Position numbers and translations under genes: made by a program
NCBI GenBank assembly: GCA_029204225.1
Contig: CM055104.1
Coordinates: 44,113,148 to 44,177,147 of the forward strand
DNA length: 64,000 nt
Reading direction: 5' to 3'
DNA from: Diphasiastrum complanatum
Lineage: Eukaryota; Streptophyta; Lycopodiopsida; Lycopodiales; Lycopodiaceae
In this document: positions 44,843 through 55,446 of the stretch, one piece after another
Layout of the letters: every line of letters starts with the position of its first letter
Position numbering within the stretch: the first letter of the stretch is position 1
The notes under the pieces: generated by a model
What the model was told of the DNA's origin: nothing
Seen by the model: the letters and a program-made list of their open reading frames with translations, nothing else
Database searches by the model: none

Positions 44843-45488
44843 TGTGAAAGATTTCAGATCATTGATGATCCAATCCACAAAAGAATCTTGGGTTACAAAA
44901 GAATCTACTCTACCAATCTCACCAATGTAAAAAAATCAGCATCTACATACAAAATGAGATGCAAACTCTAATAGAACTTGATCAAACATGAATCAAATGA
45001 TAAAGTACCATTGTTGTCCGTACAAAACCAAAAAGCTACTGTATTTCAAATGTGTGGATCCAAAAATAGCAACTATAGATCATTGTACACATAGAATTGC
45101 ATGCAATTACAAGTATAGTGCACCAATGGATAGTAGAACCAAGAGAACCATGTATAAGCATCAAATGAGATAAAGAAGAGAGAAGATATGTCCCTCCATG
45201 AGTTACATCCTTTTATAATAGGTCCAAATCCTATTTGGCCACTTGGCTTTTCCACCAAAATGCTAACCCTACTATTTTTGGATCTAGATTCAAAGTACCC
45301 AACATTCAAATTTGAATCTACCCAAACTCGACTTTTAACTTTCCCACACTTTCAAAAACTATTTATTGAAATGAAATTTAGACTAATGAACTTTGAAAAG
45401 TCAAACTCCAAGTCTAAAACAAAGTTGGTCTCAATTTGCCAAATATGAAAATATAACAAATACGATCAAACTAGTTGAATCTTTCACA
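44843..45488 (-). repeat. Composite A element 3' LTR
   Basis: 646 bp, TGTGAAAGATTTCAGATC to TTGAATCTTTCACA, next to the polypurine tract complement CTCTTCAACTAG at 45489-45500. The G-box is changed to AAATGTGTGG near 45050. Left flank bases are TAATG. Confidence 0.9.
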
Positions 45489-46345
45489 CTCTTCAACTAG
45501 TTTTAGCATGGACTTTACTCCAAATGATGTCCTATGCTTCATGAACAAGTCCTTTCCCAATGCTTTGGTGAAGATATCAGTACACATTCCCTTGAGGACA
45601 CATGTTGAAACTCCACCTCCATTGCAATGACTTGCTCTCTCACAAAATGGTATTGCACCTCAATATGCTTGCTCCTAGCATGAAAGAGAGGATTGGTTGC
45701 CAACCTTTGGGCTAATTGATTGTCACAAAAGATGATTGGACTCTCCGAAAAATCCAGCAAGTGAAGATCCTTGATCATCCTCTTGATCCATACCATCTCC
45801 TTTGTGCAATGTGTAAGAGCTTTGTACTCGATCTCACTAGATGACAATGAGATAGTTGCTTGTTTCTTTGACATCCATGATATAGCTCCATCACCTATAA
45901 AAATACAATGAGCACTAATGGATTTCCTATCCATTACATCTCCAACATAATACAAATCTAAAAATCCAAAAATATTAGATGATGATCCCTCATACAATAT
46001 GCCAAAATCTCGAGTTCCAATGATGTACCTCAAAAAAAGCTTTCCTAGTTTCCAATGCTCCTCACTAGGATCTTACATGAATTGAGAGTGCTAATGAGGT
46101 TAAGTGCTAATCTTGACAGACCATTTTGGGATCATGGTGAGGTTACATGAGACTCCATTGGTGTATCACTAGCTTTTGCATCTACCATATGAAATCTTTT
46201 TAGAATAGAATTTGCATACTTCTCTTGACAAATGAAAGTAGATTGAGAAGATCTAATGACTTCTATTCCTAAAATGTAATGCAAGTTACCAAGATCATGC
46301 ACCTCAAACTCCTTCTTAAGAGCACTCTTGATATCCTCCACATCT
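45489..46345 (-). pseudogene. Composite A element: RT end and RNase H, copy nearest the LTR
   Basis: The frame 46341-46132 has the normal RT segment DLGNLHYILGIEVIRSSQ. The RNase H frame 46033-45539 carries GFLDLYYVGDVMDRKS, SWMSKKQATISLSSSEIEY and HARSKHIEVQYHF. The catalytic RNase H DLDYAG has become DLYYVG. The end of the gene near 45540-45490 is frame-shifted. A short insertion of unrelated sequence lies at about 46080-46130. Confidence 0.88.
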
Positions 46346-46385
46346 TGATTGTCTCAACCACTCAAGATGATATCATCCACATAGA

Positions 46386-47350
46386 TTAGCAAGATGATAA
46401 CATCATTTCAACAAACCTATAATAAAGTGAATGATCATACTCACTCATAACAAAGCCATGACAGAGTAAAAAAGTGTTAAGCTTAGCATACCAGCTCCTT
46501 GGTGCTTGCTTAAGGCCATACAAACTCTTTTGTAGTAGACACACATGATTTGGCTTTGTTGATGAAATGTAGCACTCGAGTTTCTCCACGTACACTTCCT
46601 CCTCAAGATCACCATTCATGAATGATGTCCATTTCCCATAGATCCCATCCATAAATTGTAGCAAGAGATTGATTGATTGATTGTCACAAAAGATGATTGG
46701 GCTCTCTGAAAAATCCAGCAAGTTAAGATCCTTGATCATCCTCTTGATCCATACCATCTCCTTTTTGCAATGTGTAAGGGCTTTGTACTCGGCCTCACTA
46801 GATGACAATGAGATAGTGGCTTGTTTCTTCGACATCCATGATATAGCTCCATCACCTATGAAAATACAGTGAGCACTAATGGATTTCCCATCCATTACAT
46901 CTCCAGCATAGTCCAAATCTGAAAATCCAAAAGTATTAGATGATGATCCCTCATACAATATGCCAAAATCTTGAGTTCTAATGATGTACCCCCTTGCTTT
47001 CCTAGCTTCCAATGCTCCTCACTAGGATCTTGCATGAATTCACTCAATCTTCCAACACAATAGCCTAGATGTGGTCTAGTAATGGCTAGATAGATGAGTG
47101 AACCAACTAGCTTCCTGTAGAGAGTAATGTCCTTGAAGGATCTTTCACTACCTCTTATAGGTAGCTTTACATGAGATTCCATTGGTGTATCACTAGCTTT
47201 TGAATCTACCATATGAAATATTTCTAGAATAGAATTAGCATACTTCTCTTGACAAATGAAAGTAGATTGAGAAGATCTAATGACTTCTATTCCCAAAATG
47301 TTATGCACCTCAAACTCCTTCTTAAGAGCACTCTTGATATCCTCCACATC
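46386..47350 (-). pseudogene. Composite A element: duplicated RT-RNase H block
   Basis: 47347-46895 encodes RT C-terminus with the shortened EVHNILGIEVIRSSQ and YRKLVGSLIYLAITRPHLGY. 47012-46690 gives RNase H (DLDYAGDVMDGKS, SWMSKKQATISLSSSEAEY). At about 46680 the protein jumps back to RT middle (FMNGDLEEEVYVEKLECYI, LYGLKQAPRSWYAKLNTFLL), leading into the second copy. The RNase H half is nearly identical to that at 15326-15517, including the shortened RT motif, so this block came from that subfamily. Confidence 0.85.
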
Positions 47351-47359
47351 TCGATTGTC

Positions 47360-47870
47360 TCCATAGCTTTCTTGTCTTTAGGCAACTCCACCAATCTCCA
47401 TGTTCCATTCTTCATAGGAGATTGATACTCAAGATCCATTGCTTGGATCCACTCCTCTTCTTTCCTTGTTTCATCTACACTTGTAGGTTCATCAAAAGAG
47501 ATTAGGAAAGCAACATAGATTTCAAAAACTACTTGCTTACTCTTTTCATCATATGCGAGCCTTGAAGGTACTTGTCTTTCCCTTGATGTTCTCCTTGGCT
47601 TTTGACTTGATGAAGGTCCATCATCATCACATCCAAAGTAGGATCCTTTACATCAAAATCAAGAATGTTAGATCCATCCACACCTTTATAAATCATGCTT
47701 GAAGACACTTTTGGAATGTTCCCCTCATCAAAGATGACATCTCTACCAACAATCACTTTGTTAGTAGATGGAATGTAAACCTTGTAGGCTTTACTCACCT
47801 CACTATATCCAAAAAAAATACCTCTTCTTGAAGATGGATCCTCCTTGGCCCTATCATCAAGAGTAATGTT
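47360..47870 (-). pseudogene. Composite A element: integrase tail, linker and RT start
   Basis: 47798-47529 reads SKAYKVYIPSTNKVIVGRDV, VSSSMIYKGVDGSNILDFDV and a linker. The RT start SPMKNGTWRLVELPKDKKA is at about 47440-47370. At about 47360 it switches to RT C-terminal sequence, with the RT fingers and palm deleted. Confidence 0.82.
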
Positions 47871-48625
47871 GGCGTATCATGTGCTCCAAAGGTTCTCAGA
47901 CACTTGGCCTCCTCTTGAATAGCATCTCAAAAGGTGTCCTTCCATCCAAAATAGCACTCGGCCACCTATTGCACAAGGAATTGGCATCCCAAAATGGTTT
48001 GTCAAGATTAGCACTTAACCTCATGGCTTTAGCACTTTCACATAAAGTCCTATTCTTCCTTAGTAGCCACTCCATTTTGTTGTGGGGTCCTTGATGTTGT
48101 ATACTCTCTCTTGATCCCATGCTCATCACAAAAGGCCTTGAACTTGGTAGATATGTACTCACCACCATTGTCACTCTTTAAGCACTTGATCCTTGTGAAA
48201 AATTGGTTCTCCCTTGCATTCTTGAACTTGATAAAGACATCATACACTTCATCCTTGCTCTTTAGTAGATAGATCCAACAAAATCTACTAAAATCATCAA
48301 TGAATGCTACATACATCTTAGCTCCACTATTGCTAATTGTAGTAAATCCATGAATATCCGAATGTACAAGTTGAAAAGGCTTTGTAGATCTAGATATAGA
48401 TATAGTATAAGGTAGTCTATGTGGCTTAGACAAAGCACAAGACTCACAAACATAATTGATGCTACTTAAGGAACTTGGAAGACCAATCACAAACTTCTTT
48501 CTAGCCATTACCTCCAATGACTTGAAGTTGAGGTGTCCCATCCTTTTATGCCAAACCTCTAGTATAAGGTAGTTTATGTAACTTAGAGAAAGCACAAGAC
48601 TCACAAACATGTTTGATGCCGAACC
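47871..48625 (-). pseudogene. Composite A element: integrase
   Basis: The frame 48610-48050 holds the zinc domain (VWHKRMGHLNFKSLEVM, then CESCALSKPHRLPY) and the core: first Asp in LVHSDIHGFTTI, FIDDFSRFCWIYLLKSK, second Asp in CLKSDNGGEYISTKF, and YTTSRTPQQNGVA near the catalytic Glu. The frame then shifts, and the post-core region (NRTLCESAKAMRLSANL-type) is at 48174-47896. A second, partial zinc-region sequence (HVCESCAFSKLHKLPYT) lies at 48550-48625, next to the foldback element. Confidence 0.88.
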
Positions 48626-48629
48626 TCTT

Positions 48630-49372
48630 CATTAGAGGAGTTCTAAATCCAAAAAAGACCCTTTGTAAAGATACATTTTATATTTTTTCTCAAATTTGAA
48701 ATCTACGTAATGTAGCTCATTAGAATTGAAATTTTTTTTTCTTAATAATGCTATAATTTGGTGTCGGGGGCAGCCTGCAAGCATGAAATGTTATTCATAG
48801 TATAAGATGTAATTATCATTAAAAATAGCATAACTTTTTAACTATAGCTTCAATTGAGACGAAAATTATACCGTTGGAAAGCGCTCGATGAGAGCTTTCC
48901 AACAGTGACTACATGACCTAGTTCCAAACTAGCGTTCAAAAGTTATGGCCAATCAAAGTTTAAAAAAAAAGTCCAAGTATCTCTCTTGTGCACGGATAGA
49001 GTACCCTCTCACTAAGGGTACTCTATCCGCGCACAAGAGAGACATTTGGACTTTTTTTTTTGAGACTTTGACCGGCAATAACTTTTGAACGAAGTGGGTC
49101 ATCTAGGATATTGTTGGAAAGCTCCCGTCGAGCACTCTCAAACGGTATAATTTTCGTCTCAATCAGAGCTGCGGTTAAGAAGTTATGCTATTTTCAATAA
49201 ACTACAAATGGTAATGTACATAGAATGGTTAAGCATCGAAAATAGTACGGGAAGAAATGAAAAAAAATTTGGGCCAAAAATAAATTTATTTTGGTAATTT
49301 ACATTAATAAACTTTGTCAAACTACGTGGCATTCCTTAAAGGGTCTTTTTTGGATTCAGAATTCCTCTAATG
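48630..49372. mobile_element. Palindromic foldback/MITE element, 743 bp
   Basis: The ends are inverted repeats of about 37 bases: CATTAGAGGAGTTCTAAATC at 48630 and the complement of CAGAATTCCTCTAATG at 49372, both continuing CCAAAAAAGACCCTTT. The centre is a long imperfect palindrome from about 48820 to 49200 about position 49011. Near the tip, GTGCACGGATAGAGTACCCT pairs with AGGGTACTCTATCCGCGCAC. The arms repeat TTGGAAAGC, ATTATACCGTT/AACGGTATAAT and GAGACGAAAATTAT-type blocks. No transposase. A partial copy is at 16858-16996. Target duplication not resolved. Confidence 0.8.
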
Positions 49373-49374
49373 GA

Positions 49375-49758
49375 ATAGGTATTTGCTCTCTTGCAACACA
49401 TCCAACTTGGTTAGCAATAACACAAGCATCTAGTTTGAACAACTTCCCTTGCCTTTTACCTTTTCTAACCAAGACATCTTTTCTTTTGATCATACAAGCA
49501 TCTTCATTAAACTCAACCTTGAGGCCTTTACTTAGCATTTGACTCACACTAATCAAATTCTTGGTAATAGATGGAATAAACAAGACATCCTCTAAATGGA
49601 ACATTCCTATTTGTAGAGAGAGAAATAGGAATTGTGCCAATCCCTTTTATTGCACACTCACCATCATTGGCCGTGTAGATCACCCTCTTGTCATTTCCAT
49701 ATGCCAACAAAGAAGTAAAGTACTCTTTAAGAAAGGTCATGTGTGAACTTGCTCCACT
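49375..49758 (-). pseudogene. Composite A element: protease
   Basis: 49740-49549 reads MTFLKEYFTSLLAYGNDKRV and GECAIKGIGTIPISLS. The shifted frame 49640-49356 reads LEDVLFIPSITKNLISVSQM and ends REQIPIPLEEF at the foldback boundary. The catalytic D-S-G itself is cut off; only ASSHM remains at the family B junction near 49758. Confidence 0.8.
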
Positions 49759-50099
49759 TCATTATACAATGCCAGAACAGAGAATGCAGTATCAACGAAG
49801 AAGCAGCTCACCTACCTGTTATGAGCTTTACAAGATCTTTCCAGACAACCCAAATGTTGCTTGCAAAGGATCCAGCTATGATACTCGAAAAGGAAGTGAT
49901 CAAAATTCGAGAAGAAGTCGAAGCTCATGAGTAGTACCATGATCACAAGGACGCTTTTGACCAAGCTCTCTACAGCAACAAAGAGAAGCCCAAGAAGCAG
50001 TTCAAGCCTAAGAGGGAGTCCAATTGAAGGCAGGATCAAGATCAGCAAAAAAAGGGAGCCAACAAAGGCAGATGGAAGAACAAAGAAAAGTTAAAGCAG

Positions 50100-51040
50100 A
50101 ATGGTGATAAGAAAGTATGCATGAAATGCAAACGCGAAGGACATACTATCGATTCATGTTGGCTAAATCTGAAGATCGAGTATATCCACTGTCACAAGAA
50201 GGGTCATGCAACCATGGACTGCTATCAAAACCCAAAAAACAAGCAGCCTCAAGGCAAACGAGAGAACAATAACAGTTCATCCTACGTCGAAGACCCAGAA
50301 AACTCGAAGATGGGTGAAGAAAGGCCGAACAATGGAAATGCGACACCCTATTTGTGTATAGACGTGTGTGTAGCATCGACATCTGACACACAAGTGGTAA
50401 TCCTTGATTCAGGAGCCACCTCACACTTCATTACATCAAAACGGATAATGTCTGACTTTCGGAGTGTAGATTTATCAAGATTTATAATTCTTGGAGACGG
50501 ATCGAAATATCAAGTGAATGGTATTGGTTCATTGTGTCTCAACACAAATGGCAAAGATCGATGACTAGAAGATGTTCTCTTCATACCCACACATCAGCAA
50601 GACTTGCTATCAGTCGCAAGAATAAAAGATGCTGGGATGCGTGTGACGTTTTTGAACGAAACATGCAATGTCGTTGATGCCAGCACTAGTATGCTGATCA
50701 CGCAAGGTAGACAAAAAGGCAACTTGTATCACTTGAGGGTACGCCTACCGACAGATAAGCAAACTAGATGTTATCTAGGCTTGCAAATCGATCGTGATTA
50801 TGATGATAAAAAGTTACACCTTCATCAGTCAAGGTACATCCAGAAAATCCTTGATGATTTTAGGATGACAGATTGCAAAGGGGCAAATACCCCAATGCTT
50901 GCAAGAACAATCTTGACGAACAAAGATTGTTCGTGGACTGAAGAAGAGAAAGAGATCATGCAGCCCATGCCCTATAGGAGGCTGATTGGATCTTTGATGT
51001 ATCTAGCATACAACAACACATGTCCTGACATAGCTTAGCA
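50100..51040 (+). pseudogene. Family B zinc knuckles, protease and RT end fused
   Basis: 50121-50564: first knuckle CMKCKREGHTIDSC, second YIHCHKKGHATMDC (first Cys changed to Tyr), then VVILDSGATSHFITSKRIMS with intact D-S-G. After a TGA, LEDVLFIPTHQQDLLSVARI. 50604-51038: the protease end runs at about 50755 directly into CYLGLQIDRDYDDKKLHLHQ, CKGANTPMLARTILTNKDC and RRLIGSLMYLAYNN, the RT thumb and connection. Everything from integrase to YVDD is deleted in frame. Confidence 0.82.
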
Positions 51041-51952
51041 CACTGGAAGGTCGCGAAGCGAATCTTACAATACCTTCAGCAGACAAAGGATTATGGGTTG
51101 TGTTATTCTCGTGATGCAGGGTTCCAAATGTACTCCTACAGCGATGCAAGTTGAGCATCACTCAAGGATGACTGTAAAAGTATCTCAGGAGGGTGCACCA
51201 TTGCAGCAAGCACCGCAATTCTCTGGGTCAGAAAAAAGCAGACCATTATAGCTCAGTCATCTTGGCGAAGCAGAATACGTTGCAAACATGAAGATGGCCA
51301 ATGAAATCATATGGCTCAAACAATTCCTCGATGGACTAGGTGAGAGCACCAAGAGCCTCTAATCTTGCAGATGGACAACACCTCTACAATACACCTGATG
51401 AAGGATCACATGTTTCATTCAAGGACAAAACACATTGCAATCAAGTATCATTTGATAAGGGACCTAGTCACCAGAAATGAGTTGAAGACTAGCTTCACTG
51501 GAATGAAGCAAATGGTGGTAGACATCTTCACCAAGGTCTTAGACAAAGGTTTGTTTGATCGGCAGAGGAAGAGTCTGGGAGTCATAAAGCTACCACACTT
51601 TGAGAGGGAGCTGAAGAAACAATTTGTTTCAAGCCACAAAGCTTTGCTAGCTTTAGCGCTCAAGTCCTCAGGAACGCAAGGGAGCTACTCGGACGTGAAG
51701 ACCAAAGCTTTGAGGATTGAAGACCCGAGGACGACGGTCAAAATTTTATTGACTGAAGGATACCCAAAAGCAAAGAAGAAATGTTCGTGGACTCAAAAAA
51801 GCCCAATGGCGAGGACGAAAGATGAAGAAGACACAAAGACCGAAAGGTGGCGGATCTTCACACTTCAAAGTACACGGAGGACGTCAACCTCCAAGGACAA
51901 TCTGAATACCATTAGAGTGTGCTTAATCAACCATTTTTGTAATCTCAGATAA
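51041..51952 (+). pseudogene. Family B RNase H and 3' tail
   Basis: Frame-shifted RNase H remains at 51041-51360 (YSDAS, ISGGCTIAASTAILWVRKKQ), then a continuous frame 51365-51952: MDNTSTIHLMKDHMFHSRTK, HIAIKYHLIRDLVTRNELKT, VVDIFTKVLDKGLFDRQRKS and a long basic tail that runs into the LTR. The tail after DRQRKS is longer than in family A and has no known domain; B' has a comparable one at 26400-26130. Confidence 0.82.
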
Positions 51953-52423
51953 GATTAAACCTTCTTTGCCTATCTATATAAATAGATAAAACATGAGAGA
52001 ATAGGTTGACCATCACATAGATGTCCTGAACATCCATTTGATTGAACATCATCGATGTCCAGAAGTCCGCTAGTAAGCAAGACAACTATATACAGTTCGT
52101 GAGAGAGATAGTGCCTCTCATGCCAACGCGCTATGTGGGTTTGTCACAACAGTGCTCAAGAAACTCATTGTTGATACAATAGATGTTATGCAGATGATTT
52201 TCTTATCTTTAAATGTTATTGAATGGCTAATTGTTCGATTGTTATCTGTTCGTAATCAGTTGTTTACTATTCCTTCCGCACACTGGTTTCATCTTGCTGA
52301 AACAAATTCTAAAGTAGATCAACAGTATTTGTCCATGCTCTAGAGGATTGTAGATCTTTCATAGAAGGCAGTAGACCATCAGATAGAATCGAACTCACAT
52401 CTGGACTTCAATTTTTCTCAACA
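51882..52423 (+). repeat. Family B 3' LTR
   Basis: About 542 bases matching 17016-17565, ending ...TTTTTCTCAACA. Differences from the other copy are mostly transitions. The left boundary is taken from the limit of similarity; a clear TGTTG start is not visible in either copy. Confidence 0.75.
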
Positions 52424-52424
52424 A

Positions 52425-54222
52425 GCATGAGCATCCAACAATTCATTAAGAATCATTTGAACAAGCTCTCCTTCCTTAATGCTCTCATCAATGCAAGACA
52501 ACTCATCATTCAATGTTTTCATCCTCAAATTAAAAGTACTTGGACTTTCTTCATTCTTTTGCAAACAAGAAAAGATTTGCCTTCTTAGAGTCAACACTCT
52601 AGAAGTAGACTTGGATTCAAAAAGCTTCTTCAATTAATTCCAAGCATTCTTAAATGAAGTACATGAAGACATCACAAAAGCATAATCATTTGCATCTTGA
52701 ACATCCAAACCATCCTCATCAAGAGTAAGATTACCTTGCTTGTCTCCTTGATCTCTCTTCTTCTTGTAGCACTCACTTGCAAAGTGTCTTTTGATGTCAC
52801 AATAGAAGCACTTGAGCTTTGATCTATTTTTCTTTTTGCCATTTGAAGAAGCATCCACTTGATCTTGCCCTTTAGACCACTTACTTTTGTTTTTGCCCTT
52901 GAATTTGCCCTCTGTGAACATAGCCTCCTCTTGAAGTGTCGTTGTAGATCCACGTCTTGCTTGAAGCCTATATTCTTCATTGATCAAGTTCTCTTGAAGA
53001 TCCATCAAAGTTGGCAAACTATTTTAAATAGCAATACTTTGAACAATGTTAGCATGAGCATCCAACAATCCATTAAGAATCATTTGAACAAGCTCTCCTT
53101 CCTTAATGCTCTCATCAATGCAAGCCAACTCATCATTCAATGCTTTCATCCTCAAAACAAAAGTACTTGGACTTTCTTCATTCTTTTGCAAACAAGAAAA
53201 TATTTGCCTTCTTAGAGTCAACACTCTAGAAGTAGACTTGGATTCAAAAAGCTTCTTCAATTAATTCCAAGCATTCTTAGATGAAGTACATGAAGACATC
53301 ACAAAAGCATAATTATTTGCATCTTGAACATCCAAACCATCCTCATCAAGAGTAAGATTACCTTGCTTGTCTCCTTGATCTCTCTTCTTCTTGTAGCACT
53401 CACTTGCAAAGTGTCTTTTGATGTCACAATAGAAGCACTTGAGCTTTGATCTATCTTTCTTTTTTCCATGTGAAGAAGCATCCACTTGATCTTGCCCTTT
53501 AGACCACTTACTTTTGGTTTTGCCCTTGAATTTGCCCTCTGTGAACATAGCCTCCTCTTGAAGTGTCGATGTAGATCCACGTCTTGCTTGAAGCCTATAT
53601 TCTTCATTGATCAAGTTCTCTTGAAGATCCATCAAAGTTGGCAAACTATTTTGAATAGCAATACTTTGAACAATGTTAGCATGAGCATCCAACAACCCAT
53701 TATGAATCACTTGAACAAGCTCTCCTTCCTTAATGCTCTCATCAATGCAAGCCAACTCATCATTCAATGCTTTCATCCTCAAAACAAAAAAACTTGCAAA
53801 CAAGAAAAGATTTGCCTTCTTAGAGCCAACACTGTAGAAGTAGACTTGGATTCATAAAGCTTCTTCAATGAATCCCAAGCATCCTTAGATGAAGTACACT
53901 TACCAACTTCCTTGAAAAACTCATTGGTAACATTCATCTTGATAATGTGTATAGCCCTTTTGGCCCTCTTATCATACCTCATTTGATCTTGTCGTGTTGC
54001 TTGTCTCTCCTCCAAACCTACAACATTATCCAAAACATCATTCATCTCAAGAAGAGATTTCATCCTCACTTTCCACAATGAATAGGTACTTGAGGTAAGC
54101 CTATCATTATCCAAAACATCATTCATCTCAAGAAGATATTCCATCCTCACTTTCCACAATGAATAGGTACTTGAGGTAAGCCTATCATTGGCTTCCAACA
54201 TGACTCCACTTGAGGTTGCCAT
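52425..54222 (-). pseudogene. Composite A element: gag with 627-bp tandem duplication
   Basis: Gag starts at ATG 54222 (MATSSGVMLEANDRLTSSTY). A 70-base duplication near 54050-54150 repeats NDRLTSSTYSLWKVRM. After QIFSCLQ the frame passes through ALNDELACIDESIKEGELVQ and the zinc knuckle CFYCDIKRHFASEC to 53261. Then the block from KLFESKSTSRVLTLRRQ to the second knuckle is repeated. Units are 53678-53052 and 53051-52425, exactly 627 bases (209 codons) apart. Both carry the same TAA after KNAWN, so that stop predates the duplication or was copied with it. Confidence 0.85.
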
Positions 54223-55446
54223 GTAGAAATGACCTGATCTTCTTTTTCAACCTATTTCAATGCAAAAGGCACTCCTTTGAACAACAACAAATGTTTTCAA
54301 AATAAATCACAAAGAATTGAAATTATCTCAAGAAATTCTCTTCTAGCACTTATACCAAGCAAATCAACACATAGAATCATGGAATCTTAATCAACCTATG
54401 ATCTATCCTCAATCTAATGACTTATGCCACTTCCTAAGATTTAAACACACTAAAATGAGGTCTAGCATCCTCACTATCTAGAGATCCAATCAACATTAGA
54501 GTTTTGACAAAATCACAAAAAAATTGACTATTCCAAATCTAGTACATGCAAATGTTGAAAATTTGATATGCAATCTATTAGCCACCACTTAGATTGATCC
54601 AATGATCCAGAAATTGGCCAAATCTTGTATGTGAAATAAAAAATTGGAATTGATTGTGAACCAATATAGGGTTTTGATCTACAAAAGATCCAATCTACAA
54701 AAGCAAAAAACTTGATTTTGGTGTAGAATCCTCTCTAATATGCTTTAGCCTTGATATCTTCACCAAATCATTGACAAATATGATTTTCTCCTTCATAACC
54801 TGAAACACAAGCTCTGATACCATGTGAAGGATTTCAGATCATTGATGATCCAATCCACAAAAAGATCTTGGGTTACAAAAGAAGCTACTCTACCAATCTC
54901 ACCAATGTAGGAAAATCAGCATCTACATACAAAATGAGATGCAAACTCTAATAGAACTTGATCAAACATGAATAAAATGATAAAGTACTATTGTTGTCCA
55001 TACAAAACTAGCAATCTACTGTATTTCACACTTGTGGATCCAAAAATAACAATTATAGATCATTCTACACATAGAATTGCATGCAATCACAAGTATAGTG
55101 CACCAATGGATAGTATAACCCAAGAGAACCATGTATAAGCATCAAATGAGATAGACAAGAGAGAAGATATGTCTCTCCATGAGTTAAATTCTTTTATAAC
55201 AGGTCCAAACCCTATTTGGCCACTTGGCTTTTCCACCAACATGCTAACCCTACTATTTTTGGATCTAGATTCAAAGTACCCAACATTCAAATTTCAATCT
55301 ACTCAAACTCGACTTCTAACTTTCCCACACTTTCAAAAAGTGTTTATTCAAATGAAATTGAGACTAATGAACTTTGGAAAGTAAAACTCTAAGCCTAAAA
55401 CAAAGTTGGCCTCAATTTGCCAAATATGAAAATATAGCAAATATGA
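54223..55446 (-). repeat. Composite A element: leader, PBS and truncated 5' LTR
   Basis: Leader 54223-54810, perfect primer binding site complement GCTCTGATACCA at 54811-54822, LTR from TGTGAAGGATTTCAG at 54823 to ...ATAGCAAATATGAT at about 55446. The last 30 or so bases of the LTR are missing and plus-strand family A sequence begins at once. The G-box is mutated to CACACTTGTGG near 55026. Confidence 0.85.

Larger units (their letters stand above)
49759..52424 (+). mobile_element. Truncated copia family B inside the A element
   Basis: A plus-strand fragment that starts in gag, without 5' LTR, and ends with the 3' LTR at 52423. It holds the gag end, zinc knuckles, protease, a jump to RT C-terminus, RNase H and LTR. 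Integrase and most of RT are deleted. Flanking family A sequence is protease on the left and gag on the right. Because the left end is internal to B, the join is more likely a recombination than a clean insertion. Confidence 0.82.
44843..55446 (-). mobile_element. Composite family A copia element (10.6 kb)
   Basis: In minus-strand order: truncated 5' LTR (55446-54823), primer binding site (54822-54811), leader, gag with an internal 627-bp tandem duplication (54222-52425), a plus-strand family B fragment (52424-49759), protease (49758-49375), a palindromic foldback element (49372-48630), integrase (48625-47529), RT start, RT-RNase H, RT middle, RT-RNase H again (47470-45489), polypurine tract and 3' LTR (45488-44843). 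It is at least twice the normal length because of these insertions and duplications. No clean target duplication is available because the 5' LTR is truncated. Confidence 0.8.
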
